A stretch of DNA of 8,280 nucleotides from Pseudomonadota bacterium. Lineage in GTDB: Bacteria > Pseudomonadota > Gammaproteobacteria > Burkholderiales > Burkholderiaceae_A. The stretch covers positions 1 to 8,280 of the forward strand of contig NYVY01000099.1 of NCBI GenBank assembly GCA_002684875.1, in the 5' to 3' direction. Position 1 is the stretch's first letter. Every line of letters begins with the position of its first letter. The translations under genes were made by a program, and so were the position numbers. The notes beneath the pieces are model-generated. The model was not told the DNA's origin and made no database searches. It was given only the letters and a program-made list of their open reading frames with translations. This document shows, one piece after another, positions 1-6,271 of the stretch.

Positions 1-47
1 ATGATTATACCTATGAATACCGTAGTAAAATTTTCAAACGTTCTCAT
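1..47 (-). CDS. Possible N-terminus of a gene running off the left edge
   Basis: On the minus strand an ATG at 47-45 is preceded by AAGGA with a 6-base spacer, a good Shine-Dalgarno. The frame stays open to the window edge for 15 codons, MRTFENFTTVFIGII, and turns hydrophobic after residue 6, so it could begin a membrane or exported protein. It lies 80 bases downstream of the SulP stop on the same strand and could be the next gene of that transcript. The family cannot be recognised from 15 residues. The competing reading is a plus-strand frame open from base 1 to a stop at 88-90, which could be the tail of a gene entering from the left; nothing specific supports it. Confidence 0.4.
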   Translation of the reverse strand, partial: MRTFENFTTVFIGII

Positions 48-127
48 TAATAGTCCTTTTTCTCGTTCAAGTCTGTCAGTGACCTTTTAATTATTTTGTA
101 ATAGTGTCAATGGTGTTAGAAAGCTAT

Positions 128-1654
128 TTATCCTAGTTTGTCATCGGCTATGTGATATTTAGGGTCTTCCAACAAGTTAACTTCAATCATTCCTTTTGCA
201 TTTTCAAGTACCTCTAAACAATCTGGACTTAGATGTTTTAGATGCAGTTTTTTGCCCGATGATTGATATCGAACTGCTAAAGCATCTATAGCAGTAATTG
301 CAGAGTGATCCGCAACCTTAGAATATTTAAAGTCAATTACAATATCATCTGGATCTTCTTCAGGTGTAAATAACGTTTGAAAATTAGCAATAGACGCAAA
401 GAATAACGTGCCCTCTAACTCGTAAATTTTCCAACCTTTATTATCAATTTTCGTTTGTACTTTAATAGTTTTAGCATGTTCCCAAGCAAAAACTAAAGCA
501 GAAACTATAACTCCTAGAAAAACTGCAAGTGCTAAGTCTGCAATAACAGTCACAGCTCCTACTAAAAGACCAACAAAAACATCTTGTTTTGGAACCTTGC
601 CAAATAAACGGAGTGTCCCCCATTCAAATGTCTTTTCTGCAACTACGAACATTACTCCAATGAGGGCTGCAAGAGGTATCATTTCGATCCATTCGGAGGC
701 AAATAATATAAAGAAAATTAAAAAGAAAGCGGTAACTACACCTGATAACCTTTTTAACGCTCCATTATTAACGTTGATCATACTTTGGCCTATCATTGCG
801 CAACCACCCATACCACCAAAAAATCCAGTTACGATGTTAGCGAAGCCTTGAGCCATTGACTCACGGTTTGGTTTCCCACGAGTATTTGTCATATCGTCTA
901 TAAGATTTAGTGTCAATAGTGTTTCAATTAAACCGATACTGGCAAGAATTAATGCATAGGGAAAAATGATTATTAAGGTATCAAGGTTTAAAGGAACTTG
1001 TGGTGCGTGAAAAGAGGGTAGACCTCCAGATATAGATCCTAAGTCACCGACTGTTTTTGTTTCAATATTAAAAAAGAAGACTAATAATGAAACAAATGCA
1101 ATTCCTGCTAATGTTGAAGGAACTGCCTTCGTTAGTTTAGGGAGAAGATAAATAATAGAGACAGTCATTGCAATTAATGAAAGCATTACTAGTAATGGCT
1201 GCCCTGAAATCCAACTTTCGGAACCATCGTTAGCGATATTTTTAAAATGATTAAATTGGGCAAGAAATATTACGACTGCTAGCCCGTTAACAAAACCTAA
1301 CATTACTGGACGAGGAACCATACGAATGAATTTTCCAAGTTTTGCAACTGAAAATAATACTTGTAAAAACCCCATCACTACTACCGTAGCAAATAGATAT
1401 TCAATACCATGTTCAACAACCAAGGCAACCATTACTACAGCGAGTGCTCCAGTTGCACCAGAGATCATGCCTGGTCTTCCTCCGAAAATAGAGGTAATTA
1501 GTGACACCATGAATGCTGCATAAAGTCCAGTTAATGGTGAGACTTGCGCAATTAGAGCGAATGCTATTGCCTCTGGGACCATTGCTAGGGCAACCGTCAA
1601 CCCACTTAAGATATTAATTCTAATTTCTTTAAAATTTTTACTGATCGACTGCAA
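128..1654 (-). CDS. SulP family inorganic anion transporter with STAS domain
   Basis: This is an inner-membrane anion transporter of the SulP/SLC26 family, which carries sulfate, bicarbonate or dicarboxylates depending on subfamily; the substrate cannot be read from the sequence. Residues about 12-395 are a run of hydrophobic membrane segments. The N-terminal family signature is VPEAIAFALIAQVSPLTGLY (26-45), and the core motif GGMGGCAMIGQS lies at 280-291. A cytoplasmic STAS domain occupies about 400-490, with DHSAITAID (449-457) at the conserved helix-start serine. The length of 508 residues is slightly short for the family (about 500-570), from a compact STAS tail. The start is TTG: AAGGAG lies 5 bases upstream, and the next internal Met (25) falls inside the first signature. 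It stands alone on its strand apart from the possible downstream ORF at the left edge. Confidence 0.96.
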   Translation of the reverse strand: MQSISKNFKEIRINILSGLTVALAMVPEAIAFALIAQVSPLTGLYAAFMVSLITSIFGGRPGMISGATGALAVVMVALVVEHGIEYLFATVVVMGFLQVLFSVAKLGKFIRMVPRPVMLGFVNGLAVVIFLAQFNHFKNIANDGSESWISGQPLLVMLSLIAMTVSIIYLLPKLTKAVPSTLAGIAFVSLLVFFFNIETKTVGDLGSISGGLPSFHAPQVPLNLDTLIIIFPYALILASIGLIETLLTLNLIDDMTNTRGKPNRESMAQGFANIVTGFFGGMGGCAMIGQSMINVNNGALKRLSGVVTAFFLIFFILFASEWIEMIPLAALIGVMFVVAEKTFEWGTLRLFGKVPKQDVFVGLLVGAVTVIADLALAVFLGVIVSALVFAWEHAKTIKVQTKIDNKGWKIYELEGTLFFASIANFQTLFTPEEDPDDIVIDFKYSKVADHSAITAIDALAVRYQSSGKKLHLKHLSPDCLEVLENAKGMIEVNLLEDPKYHIADDKLG

Positions 1655-1659
1655 GTTGG

Positions 1660-1665
1660 CTCCTT
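1660..1665 (-). promoter_or_regulatory. Strong ribosome binding site fixing the SulP TTG start
   Basis: On the minus strand AAGGAG is followed by CCAAC and then TTG at 1654-1652. The near-ideal match and 5-base spacing decide for the rare TTG start, since no ATG occurs until residue 25 of the product. Confidence 0.8.
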
Positions 1666-1697
1666 TTGAAACAATAAGTTATTTAAAATAGTGGAAA

Positions 1698-1716
1698 TAT
1701 GCATTTTTTATGCATA
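1698..1716. repeat. Perfect inverted repeat, operator-like, upstream of SulP
   Basis: TATGCAT and ATGCATA flank a TTTTT spacer, making a perfect 7-base inverted repeat whose half-sites each contain the self-complementary ATGCAT. Its near edge is 43 bases upstream of the SulP TTG start, where an operator or promoter-proximal binding site would be expected. As RNA it could also form a small hairpin in the SulP 5' leader. No regulator is identified. Confidence 0.45.
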
Positions 1717-1967
1717 AAAATGTTTGTTTTTAGCAAATGAAGAATGAAACTCTACCATTTTTTTCGAATTAAAAGGCAAAATCTAGAAATATACGGTTTG
1801 TAAAATATAATGAGAAGGAACTCAATTACTCCTTTTTATTGTTTGGCCATATCTGGAATGTTTTTGATGTGTGTTCTTTGTAGACTGGTACTGTAGCAAA
1901 TGGCGACCCTTTTTTATAAAACAATCGTTACATTATTACCCACACTATGTTTTATTCGAGGCTAATA

Positions 1968-1996
1968 TTGAAAATAGAGTATAAACAGTATATTGT
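1968..1996 (+). promoter_or_regulatory. Candidate sigma-70-type promoter for the gene at 2027
   Basis: A TTGAAA box at 1968-1973 is followed by TATATT at 1989-1994 (15-base spacer) or TATTGT at 1991-1996 (17-base spacer). The downstream edge is about 30 bases before the ATG at 2027. AT-rich sequence yields such matches by chance, so this is a plausible reading only. Confidence 0.35.
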
Positions 1997-2026
1997 TTAA
2001 CACATGAAATTTTAAGAAAGTATTAC

Positions 2027-2308
2027 ATGGATAATATTGTTTTTAAGAAAATTAGTATTTTGTTTTTGGTAATATCATTTCAAGCCGTTGCTGATGTGAC
2101 TGACTTTTACGAGCCAAATGCCTCTAATAATTATCAAGGAAGATTATTATCTTTAACCGAAAGTTATCCTATCGATGAAATGAAAAAACTTTGCAAGCCA
2201 TTTACTGGAATAGATACTGCGCAGATAAGATGTAGAAAACATGACAAAAAAAATTCTTACATTTGCGAGTATAAATGTAGTCTTCATTGGATGACAAGAG
2301 AACAGTAG
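2027..2308 (+). CDS. Small secreted protein with four cysteines, unknown function
   Basis: I do not recognise this family. The 93-residue product starts with a Sec signal peptide: basic residues at 7-8, a hydrophobic core ISILFLVISF and AVA before a probable cleavage at 22/23. The mature part of about 71 residues is polar and ends with a cluster of cysteines at 56, 69, 80 and 84 in the arrangement C-x12-C-x10-C-x3-C. Four cysteines in a predicted periplasmic protein suggest two disulfides. The ribosome binding site is weak (AAGAAAG about 8 bases before ATG). The gene is alone on its strand and converges on the dehydrogenase gene, with 95 bases between stops. Confidence 0.7.
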   Translation: MDNIVFKKISILFLVISFQAVADVTDFYEPNASNNYQGRLLSLTESYPIDEMKKLCKPFTGIDTAQIRCRKHDKKNSYICEYKCSLHWMTREQ

Positions 2309-2356
2309 CTTGTATTAGTAAGATATTTTTTTAATAGAATTTCATAAAAATTTATA

Positions 2357-2378
2357 CCAGAAACGTTGCTAAATCTGG
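2357..2378 (-). terminator. Weak hairpin between convergent genes, possible terminator
   Basis: CCAGA (2357-2361) pairs with TCTGG (2374-2378) around a 12-base loop. On the minus strand it lies 25 bases past the dehydrogenase stop and is followed by an AT-rich stretch with five T residues. The stem is short and the T run is not adjacent, so it is only a weak candidate for ending the leftward transcript. Confidence 0.25.
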
Positions 2379-2403
2379 CTAGTGTAAAAGTGTATATAAT
2401 ATA

Positions 2404-3207
2404 TTATTTACATTTTTTTAAAACAAGGTCACCTAATACTTTTATAAGCTCATCACATTTTTTTTTATTCAAAGCATCTTTATGATGTTGTGAAAACGTT
2501 TTTTTATCGTTATCGAAGTATTTTCCGGAAATGTTTGAAGAGGGTTCTTTAACGGCTAATCGTACTAATATTTCCGCGCCAATTTTCGGGTCTTTGCCCT
2601 TTATCCCGAATGCTTCTGTGACCATCTTGGTATTGAGAAGAGACCCTGGGTTGACGGAAACAAACACTGTATCGTCTTCTTTTATTAAATGTGACATAGT
2701 TTTTGACCACATAATTAAAGCCAACTTACTCTGTGAATAAGCAGCCATATCTTCGAGGCTAGTAACATTGCTAACAATCGCATCGATATTAACTGGCATT
2801 TGTGCTGCAGAAGCGACATTTATCACTCTCCCAGAATTTTTAAGAATTGGTAAAAGTTTTTCTGTAAGTAGAAAAGGTGCTATTGTATTAACCGCAAAGC
2901 GAACGTCGAGCCTATCGACTGTAACTGTATTGGAAGCCTTTAGCACCCCTGCATTGTTAATCAATACATCTAACTCAGCATGCTTATTCAACACTTGCAT
3001 TGCAAGACTAGAAACTGCATCAATACTCGATAGATCGGCAGTATATGTTTCGATATCTTTAGACTTAAAAACTTCTCTTTTAAGATAATTTAATTTTTCG
3101 TGACTACGCCCATGAAGCAAGACGTGATGTCCCTGCCTGATAAGATGCTTTGATGTTTGAAAACCGATTCCGTCGGTGGCTCCTGTGATTAAAATCTTTT
3201 TATTCAT
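2404..3207 (-). CDS. Short-chain dehydrogenase/reductase (SDR family NAD(P)-dependent oxidoreductase)
   Basis: This is a classical SDR of 267 residues in a single Rossmann domain. From the chosen start it has the cofactor glycine motif TGATDGIG (8-15), HGR with Arg34 (which favours NADPH), ADLS at 57-60, NNAG (84-87), Asn107, catalytic Ser133, Tyr157-x3-Lys161 and PG at 187-188. The overall look is of the retinol dehydrogenase/WWOX-like SDR group acting on a carbonyl or alcohol; the substrate is not predictable. The frame extends 8 codons upstream to a TTG at 3231, but I prefer ATG 3207 because the Rossmann fold begins directly after it and the TTG has no Shine-Dalgarno. Both candidate starts have weak ribosome binding sites. 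The lysine-rich C-terminus ends KKCK. It lies 81 bases downstream of the protein E-like gene, so co-transcription is possible. Confidence 0.93.
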   Translation of the reverse strand: MNKKILITGATDGIGFQTSKHLIRQGHHVLLHGRSHEKLNYLKREVFKSKDIETYTADLSSIDAVSSLAMQVLNKHAELDVLINNAGVLKASNTVTVDRLDVRFAVNTIAPFLLTEKLLPILKNSGRVINVASAAQMPVNIDAIVSNVTSLEDMAAYSQSKLALIMWSKTMSHLIKEDDTVFVSVNPGSLLNTKMVTEAFGIKGKDPKIGAEILVRLAVKEPSSNISGKYFDNDKKTFSQHHKDALNKKKCDELIKVLGDLVLKKCK

Positions 3208-3239
3208 GATTCTTAGAAGTTTAGATACCAATATGAAGT

Positions 3240-3271
3240 GGAAAGATAAATTTAATAATTATTTTCTTTCC
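3240..3271. other. Imperfect hairpin between the protein E-like gene and the SDR
   Basis: GGAAAGATAA (3240-3249) pairs with TTTTCTTTCC (3262-3271), nine of ten positions matching, with a 12-base AT loop. Neither strand carries a T run after it, so it is not a standard terminator. It sits in the short gap between two same-strand genes and could be a processing or stabilising structure. Confidence 0.3.
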
Positions 3272-3288
3272 AAAGACAATATCTTTTT

Positions 3289-3654
3289 TTATTTTTTATA
3301 ACTACATGCAAATTTCATTACAGCAAAACTTTTTGATTCAGGGTCTGGCGATCCAATATTGCTCAAAGTTTCCTCTTCGATTAAATCGCCTTTCCCCATT
3401 GGTTGACCATAGTAACTAGCAATCGACTCAATAACCATTCTCTTCGCACAGTTTGCCTTAGTTTTTACAATTACTGAATTTAAACCCATGGACGTCATAT
3501 TTTCTAAGCTTGAATAAAATAAAAAATTACTACTTTTTTTTATGCTGTCAAGATCAATAAAAACAGCGTCTTTTGACTGATTAACTTCAACCCAGTTTGA
3601 GGCGTGAGTACTGTAAGTAAATAATAGAAAACAGGATATAAAAAGGTTTTTCAT
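3289..3654 (-). CDS. Surface-adhesin protein E-like secreted protein
   Basis: A 121-residue exported protein. Residues 1-18 form a signal peptide (MKNLFISCFLLFTYSTHA), with cleavage probably near residue 18 or 19. The mature part starts with the pattern of the surface-adhesin protein E family, first described in Haemophilus influenzae: W21, then VFIDLDSI (31-38), a single Cys69 in KANCAKR, YYGQPMGKGD (81-90), and a closing Cys117 in MKFACSYKK. The two cysteines likely form the family disulfide. In most proteobacteria these small proteins have no proven adhesin role, so the name describes fold rather than function. The ATG at 3654 has no clear Shine-Dalgarno. It is the first gene of a possible leftward pair with the SDR. 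Confidence 0.75.
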   Translation of the reverse strand: MKNLFISCFLLFTYSTHASNWVEVNQSKDAVFIDLDSIKKSSNFLFYSSLENMTSMGLNSVIVKTKANCAKRMVIESIASYYGQPMGKGDLIEEETLSNIGSPDPESKSFAVMKFACSYKK

Positions 3655-4036
3655 GGTTATCTAATATTATTAATTATAAAAGGGTAATTTGGCAGAATTT
3701 GTAAAAAAACTCAAGCCGTAATAAAAATTATTTGTTCTAAAGTTCCTGTAGTTTGTTTATATAAATCTTTTACATGTTTGTAAAAAGCCAGCCTTATTTT
3801 TATGGACGTACAGAAGGTATAATAGAGGGGCTCATTGTCAAACTACATTTCTAGTAGATGCGGTAAAAAAATAGGAGGTTGCATTTTCTTTTAAATTAAT
3901 CTACTTGTTCGATAAAAAATCTTAATTACTATTCGTCAAGTATTCAAATATTATTTCTAGTCTGGTACTATTAAATCAGAAAAACGTTTTTTTACAAAAA
4001 CAAGATTTTAATTTACGATTAAGTAGTGCGGAAAGA
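3655..4036. other. Intergenic region between divergent genes, no gene recognised
   Basis: About 380 AT-rich bases without a supported ORF. It contains a perfect TATAAT at 3818-3823 on the plus strand with a poor -35, an isolated perfect AGGAGG at 3873-3878 with no usable start codon behind it, and a 12-base palindrome AAAAACGTTTTT at 3980-3991. Promoters for the leftward protein E-like gene and the rightward cupredoxin must lie here or just downstream. Confidence 0.5.
3673..3678 (-). promoter_or_regulatory. Candidate -10 box for the protein E-like gene
   Basis: On the minus strand a perfect TATAAT lies 18 bases upstream of the ATG at 3654. No good -35 box sits at standard spacing, so this rests on the hexamer and its position only. 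A start site here would leave a leader of about 11 bases. Confidence 0.3.
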
Positions 4037-4102
4037 ATGAAACTTTCTATCCTAATGTTTTGTTGTTTGAAAGGTTTTTTAGGAAGAAATGATTGCTGGT
4101 AA
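4037..4102 (+). CDS. Possible 21-codon leader ORF 1 upstream of the cupredoxin
   Basis: ATG at 4037, with GGA 4-5 bases upstream (GCGGAAAGAATG), opens a 21-codon frame ending at TAA 4100-4102. The peptide starts MKLSILMFCC and ends NDCW, with cysteines at 9, 10 and 20. It overlaps the second short ORF at 4089 in another frame. It could be a leader peptide or chance; nothing but position and the partial Shine-Dalgarno supports it. Confidence 0.25.
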   Translation: MKLSILMFCCLKGFLGRNDCW

Positions 4103-4145
4103 ATTTGAGGTAGTCTCTGAATGGAACCAATCAATCTGCTGTTAG
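4089..4145 (+). CDS. Possible 18-codon leader ORF 2, ending 7 bases before the cupredoxin
   Basis: AGGA with a 4-base spacer precedes an ATG at 4089. The frame encodes MIAGKFEVVSEWNQSICC and stops at TAG 4143-4145, leaving 7 bases to the cupredoxin ATG. The cupredoxin start itself has only GGG directly in front of it, so its translation may depend on ribosomes finishing this ORF. The terminal Cys-Cys next to a copper-protein gene is suggestive of metal sensing by a leader peptide, but that is inference; chance occurrence remains likely. Confidence 0.35.
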   Translation: MIAGKFEVVSEWNQSICC

Positions 4146-4152
4146 AATTGGG

Positions 4153-4617
4153 ATGATGAAAAAGAACTTCTATCTAATTGCGGCTTTTTTAGGTTATTTT
4201 AATGCGTTATTCGCAGCTGGCGACTTCACAATGATGAAGCCAATCAGTGTTGAAATAGAAATGCAGAGTTCTAATAACGTCCATGTTTTTTCACCGAATA
4301 GAATTCGTTTGGAGACAGGAAAGCTTTATAAAATTAGGGTATTTAACAATTCGAATGAGAAACATTATTTCAGTTCAAAAAAATTTGCAAAATCAGTTTT
4401 CACTAGAAAAGTTCAAATTCTCAAGGATGGAAAAAAGATAGCAGAAGTAAAAGGTATTATTGCAGAGGTTGAGGTTTTTCCTCACTCGGTAATTGAATGG
4501 TGGGTTGTCCCGATAAGGACTGGCACATTCGATGATTTACATTGCCATGTAAAAGATGTGAGGACTGGAAAAACACATAATCAACTTGGCATGAATGGAG
4601 TAATTTCAATCTACTGA
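4153..4617 (+). CDS. Secreted cupredoxin-like copper-binding protein
   Basis: A 154-residue exported protein with a signal peptide at 1 to about 22 (MMKK, a hydrophobic stretch, then LFAAG). The mature part fits a single cupredoxin domain: VHVFSPNRIRLETGKLYKI is the usual first strand and turn region, His71 in NEKHYFSS would be the first copper ligand, and VFPHSVIEWWVVP is the strand before the ligand loop. The C-terminal loop provides Cys131, His142 and Met147 followed by NGVISIY, like the C...H...GM.G ending of type 1 copper proteins. The Cys-His interval of ten residues is longer than the four or so in azurin-like proteins; His133 is an alternative ligand. A role in periplasmic electron transfer or copper handling is inferred. 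The start has no proper Shine-Dalgarno; ATG 4156 is equally possible. A hairpin follows the stop. Confidence 0.8.
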   Translation: MMKKNFYLIAAFLGYFNALFAAGDFTMMKPISVEIEMQSSNNVHVFSPNRIRLETGKLYKIRVFNNSNEKHYFSSKKFAKSVFTRKVQILKDGKKIAEVKGIIAEVEVFPHSVIEWWVVPIRTGTFDDLHCHVKDVRTGKTHNQLGMNGVISIY

Positions 4618-4632
4618 TGCAATAAACTATAC

Positions 4633-4666
4633 TGATTACGGTGCGTCAGAAAATCGCATCTAATTA
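4633..4666 (+). terminator. Stable bulged hairpin after the cupredoxin gene
   Basis: TGATTA and GGTGCG (4633-4638, 4640-4645) pair with CGCATC and TAATTA (4655-4660, 4661-4666), leaving C4639 bulged and a 9-base loop: 12 pairs including two G-T. It begins 16 bases after the cupredoxin stop and 49 bases before SelO ends the gap. No T run follows, so it is either a non-canonical terminator or a 3'-end stabiliser. It argues that SelO has its own promoter. Confidence 0.4.
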
Positions 4667-4714
4667 ACTCGGTCAGATTACATCATATAAACAATTTATA
4701 GCGATATTTAAATT

Positions 4715-6169
4715 ATGAGAGATTATGGATTTTTGTTTGATACTACCTATACAAATTTGCCAAAACAGTTTTTTATTAAGTCAAAAATAGGAACGATAGC
4801 AGAGCCAAAAATTGTTGTCTTTAACGATGAGCTTTCTGAGATGATTGGTCTCAAATTTTCCGATAGTTCTTCTACCGAAAAATCAAATATTTTCTCTGGT
4901 AATGATTTGCCCGAAGGAGTAGATTTGTTTTCCCAAGCCTACGCTGGCCATCAGTTTGGACATTTTACAATGTTAGGTGATGGTCGTGCCCATGTTTGGG
5001 GCGAACATATTACTCCTTCCGGAATAAGGCTTGATATTCAGTTCAAGGGTTCTGGAAGAACGCCATATTCGAGAAATGGGGATGGCAAGGCAGCCCTTGG
5101 CCCTATGTTGCGCGAGTATATCATTTCTGAAAGTCTTTTCAATTTAGGTATTTCAACAACAAGGAGTCTTGCTGTTGTATCTACTGGTGAACCAATTATG
5201 CGTGAAATGGTTTTACCTGGTGCTATATTAACTCGAGTAGCTAGTTCTCATATACGGGTAGGGACATTTGAGTTTGCAGCAGCTCAATCAGATAAGAATG
5301 TTATTAAATCTTTAATCGAATACACCATAAAACGTCATTATCCATCTCTAATTAACAAAGATAATAAAGAATTGACTTTAATCCGATTAGTAATGGAAAA
5401 ACAGGTGGATCTTATTGTGCATTGGATGCGTGTAGGGTTTATTCATGGAGTAATGAATACGGATAATATGACAATTTCTGGAGAGACTATTGATTACGGA
5501 CCTTGTGCTTTCATGGATACATATGATCCCAATAAAGTTTTTAGTTCTATAGATCATGGACGACGGTATGCATACGACAATCAGCCAAAAGTTGCACAGT
5601 GGAATTTGGCTAGATTAGCTGAATCAATTTTATTGGGTATTGAGAGTAATATTGAAAAAGTATTACCAGTCGCGGAGGGGATCATTAATGAGTTTTCGGT
5701 GGTTTACAAGAAGAAATGGCTAGCCATGATGGGGTCAAAATTAGGTTTGTTCTTTTTAAGAAAAGATGATGAAAAACTTATATATGAATTGCTCGACTGG
5801 ATGGAGAAAAACAATGCTGATTTTACGAAAACGTTTCGTGACCTAAGTAATGCTACCTATCCACACAGTAAAATATTTGACGACAATCAGTTTAGACAGT
5901 GGTTCGACCGTTGGCAAAATAGATTAAAATATAATGACAGATCACTTCAGTCGGCAATAAGTTTAATGAAAAGTGTTAATCCAAACATTATTCCTCGTAA
6001 TCACATAGTTGATCAGGTATTAAAATCTGCTGAGAGTGGTGACTTTAAACCTTTGTCTGATCTATTGATAGCTATTAAGGAACCATACAAAGAAAGAACA
6101 AGTATTAGTAAATACGAGGATTTACCAAAACCTAATGAACAAATTCTCCATACATATTGTGGTACGTAG
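4715..6169 (+). CDS. selO: Protein adenylyltransferase SelO (YdiU/UPF0061 family)
   Basis: SelO is a pseudokinase-fold enzyme that binds ATP in flipped orientation and transfers AMP to Ser, Thr or Tyr of target proteins, linked to redox stress in bacteria and mitochondria. The 484 residues match the usual bacterial length. Visible landmarks are SQAYAGHQFGHF (73-84), LGDGRAHVWGE (87-97) with Arg91, QFKGSGRTPYSR (109-120) with the ATP lysine Lys111, Glu134 in LREYIISES, SSHIRVGTFEFAA (177-189), the active-site HGVMNTDNM (244-252) with Asp250 and Asn251, and DYGPCAFMD (260-268) with metal-binding Asp260. The protein ends YCGT: Cys482 is third from the end, where eukaryotic SelO has selenocysteine. 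The ATG has no recognisable Shine-Dalgarno; the start is set by alignment to the family N-terminus (FDTTYTNLP). It appears intact. Confidence 0.97.
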   Translation: MRDYGFLFDTTYTNLPKQFFIKSKIGTIAEPKIVVFNDELSEMIGLKFSDSSSTEKSNIFSGNDLPEGVDLFSQAYAGHQFGHFTMLGDGRAHVWGEHITPSGIRLDIQFKGSGRTPYSRNGDGKAALGPMLREYIISESLFNLGISTTRSLAVVSTGEPIMREMVLPGAILTRVASSHIRVGTFEFAAAQSDKNVIKSLIEYTIKRHYPSLINKDNKELTLIRLVMEKQVDLIVHWMRVGFIHGVMNTDNMTISGETIDYGPCAFMDTYDPNKVFSSIDHGRRYAYDNQPKVAQWNLARLAESILLGIESNIEKVLPVAEGIINEFSVVYKKKWLAMMGSKLGLFFLRKDDEKLIYELLDWMEKNNADFTKTFRDLSNATYPHSKIFDDNQFRQWFDRWQNRLKYNDRSLQSAISLMKSVNPNIIPRNHIVDQVLKSAESGDFKPLSDLLIAIKEPYKERTSISKYEDLPKPNEQILHTYCGT

Positions 6170-6184
6170 TAAAGATGAATTTCA

Positions 6185-6218
6185 ACAAACATGTTGGGTT
6201 TGTATAAAAAATTTTATA
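6185..6218 (+). terminator. Hairpin and AT-rich dyad after SelO, weak terminator candidate
   Basis: ACAAAC (6185-6190) pairs perfectly with GTTTGT (6198-6203) across a 7-base loop, 15 bases after the SelO stop. An overlapping AT dyad, TATAAAA (6203-6209) with TTTTATA (6212-6218), follows directly. There is no clean T run after the first stem, so termination is plausible rather than shown. Confidence 0.3.
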
Positions 6219-6271
6219 AAAAAAAATAAATTTTTAGTTATAAAAAGGGTTGTATAAAGTAGGTTGACTAT

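Larger units (their letters stand above)
1655..2026. other. Intergenic region between divergent SulP and small secreted protein gene
   Basis: This 372-base AT-rich spacer must hold the promoters of the leftward SulP gene and the rightward gene at 2027. I see the SulP Shine-Dalgarno, a perfect inverted repeat at 1698-1716, a weak hairpin (AAGGA 1815-1819 with TCCTT 1830-1834, followed by T residues) and a candidate promoter at 1968-1996. No ORF longer than about 20 codons with a credible start was found, and no tRNA-like fold. Confidence 0.6.

Noticed and set aside
1..90. Plus-strand frame open from base 1 to a stop at 88-90
   Set aside because: It could be the tail of an entering gene, but 29 codons with no motif do not support a call, and the opposite strand has a better start signal.
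597..851. Plus-strand 84-codon ORF inside the SulP gene
   Set aside because: It lies wholly antisense to a clear SulP coding region, has no ribosome binding site worth noting and no recognisable domain; the same holds for 1326-1523.
1827..1840. Minus-strand AATAAAAAGGAGTAA resembling the plus-strand AATAAAAGGAGTAG at 7980-7993
   Set aside because: Two near-identical 14-15-base AT-rich purine stretches around a Shine-Dalgarno-like core are expected by chance; their flanks do not match.
1883..1890. CTGGTACT seen both near 1885 and near 3962 in two spacers
   Set aside because: Only about eight bases are shared with no extension, too short to call a repeat.
2531..3088. Two plus-strand ORFs (2531-2740 and 2768-3088) opposite the SDR
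   Set aside because: Both are antisense shadows of a dehydrogenase with all its motifs; their products show no domain.
3208..3231. Upstream TTG start for the SDR
   Set aside because: It would add eight residues ahead of the Rossmann fold without a Shine-Dalgarno; ATG 3207 fits the family better.
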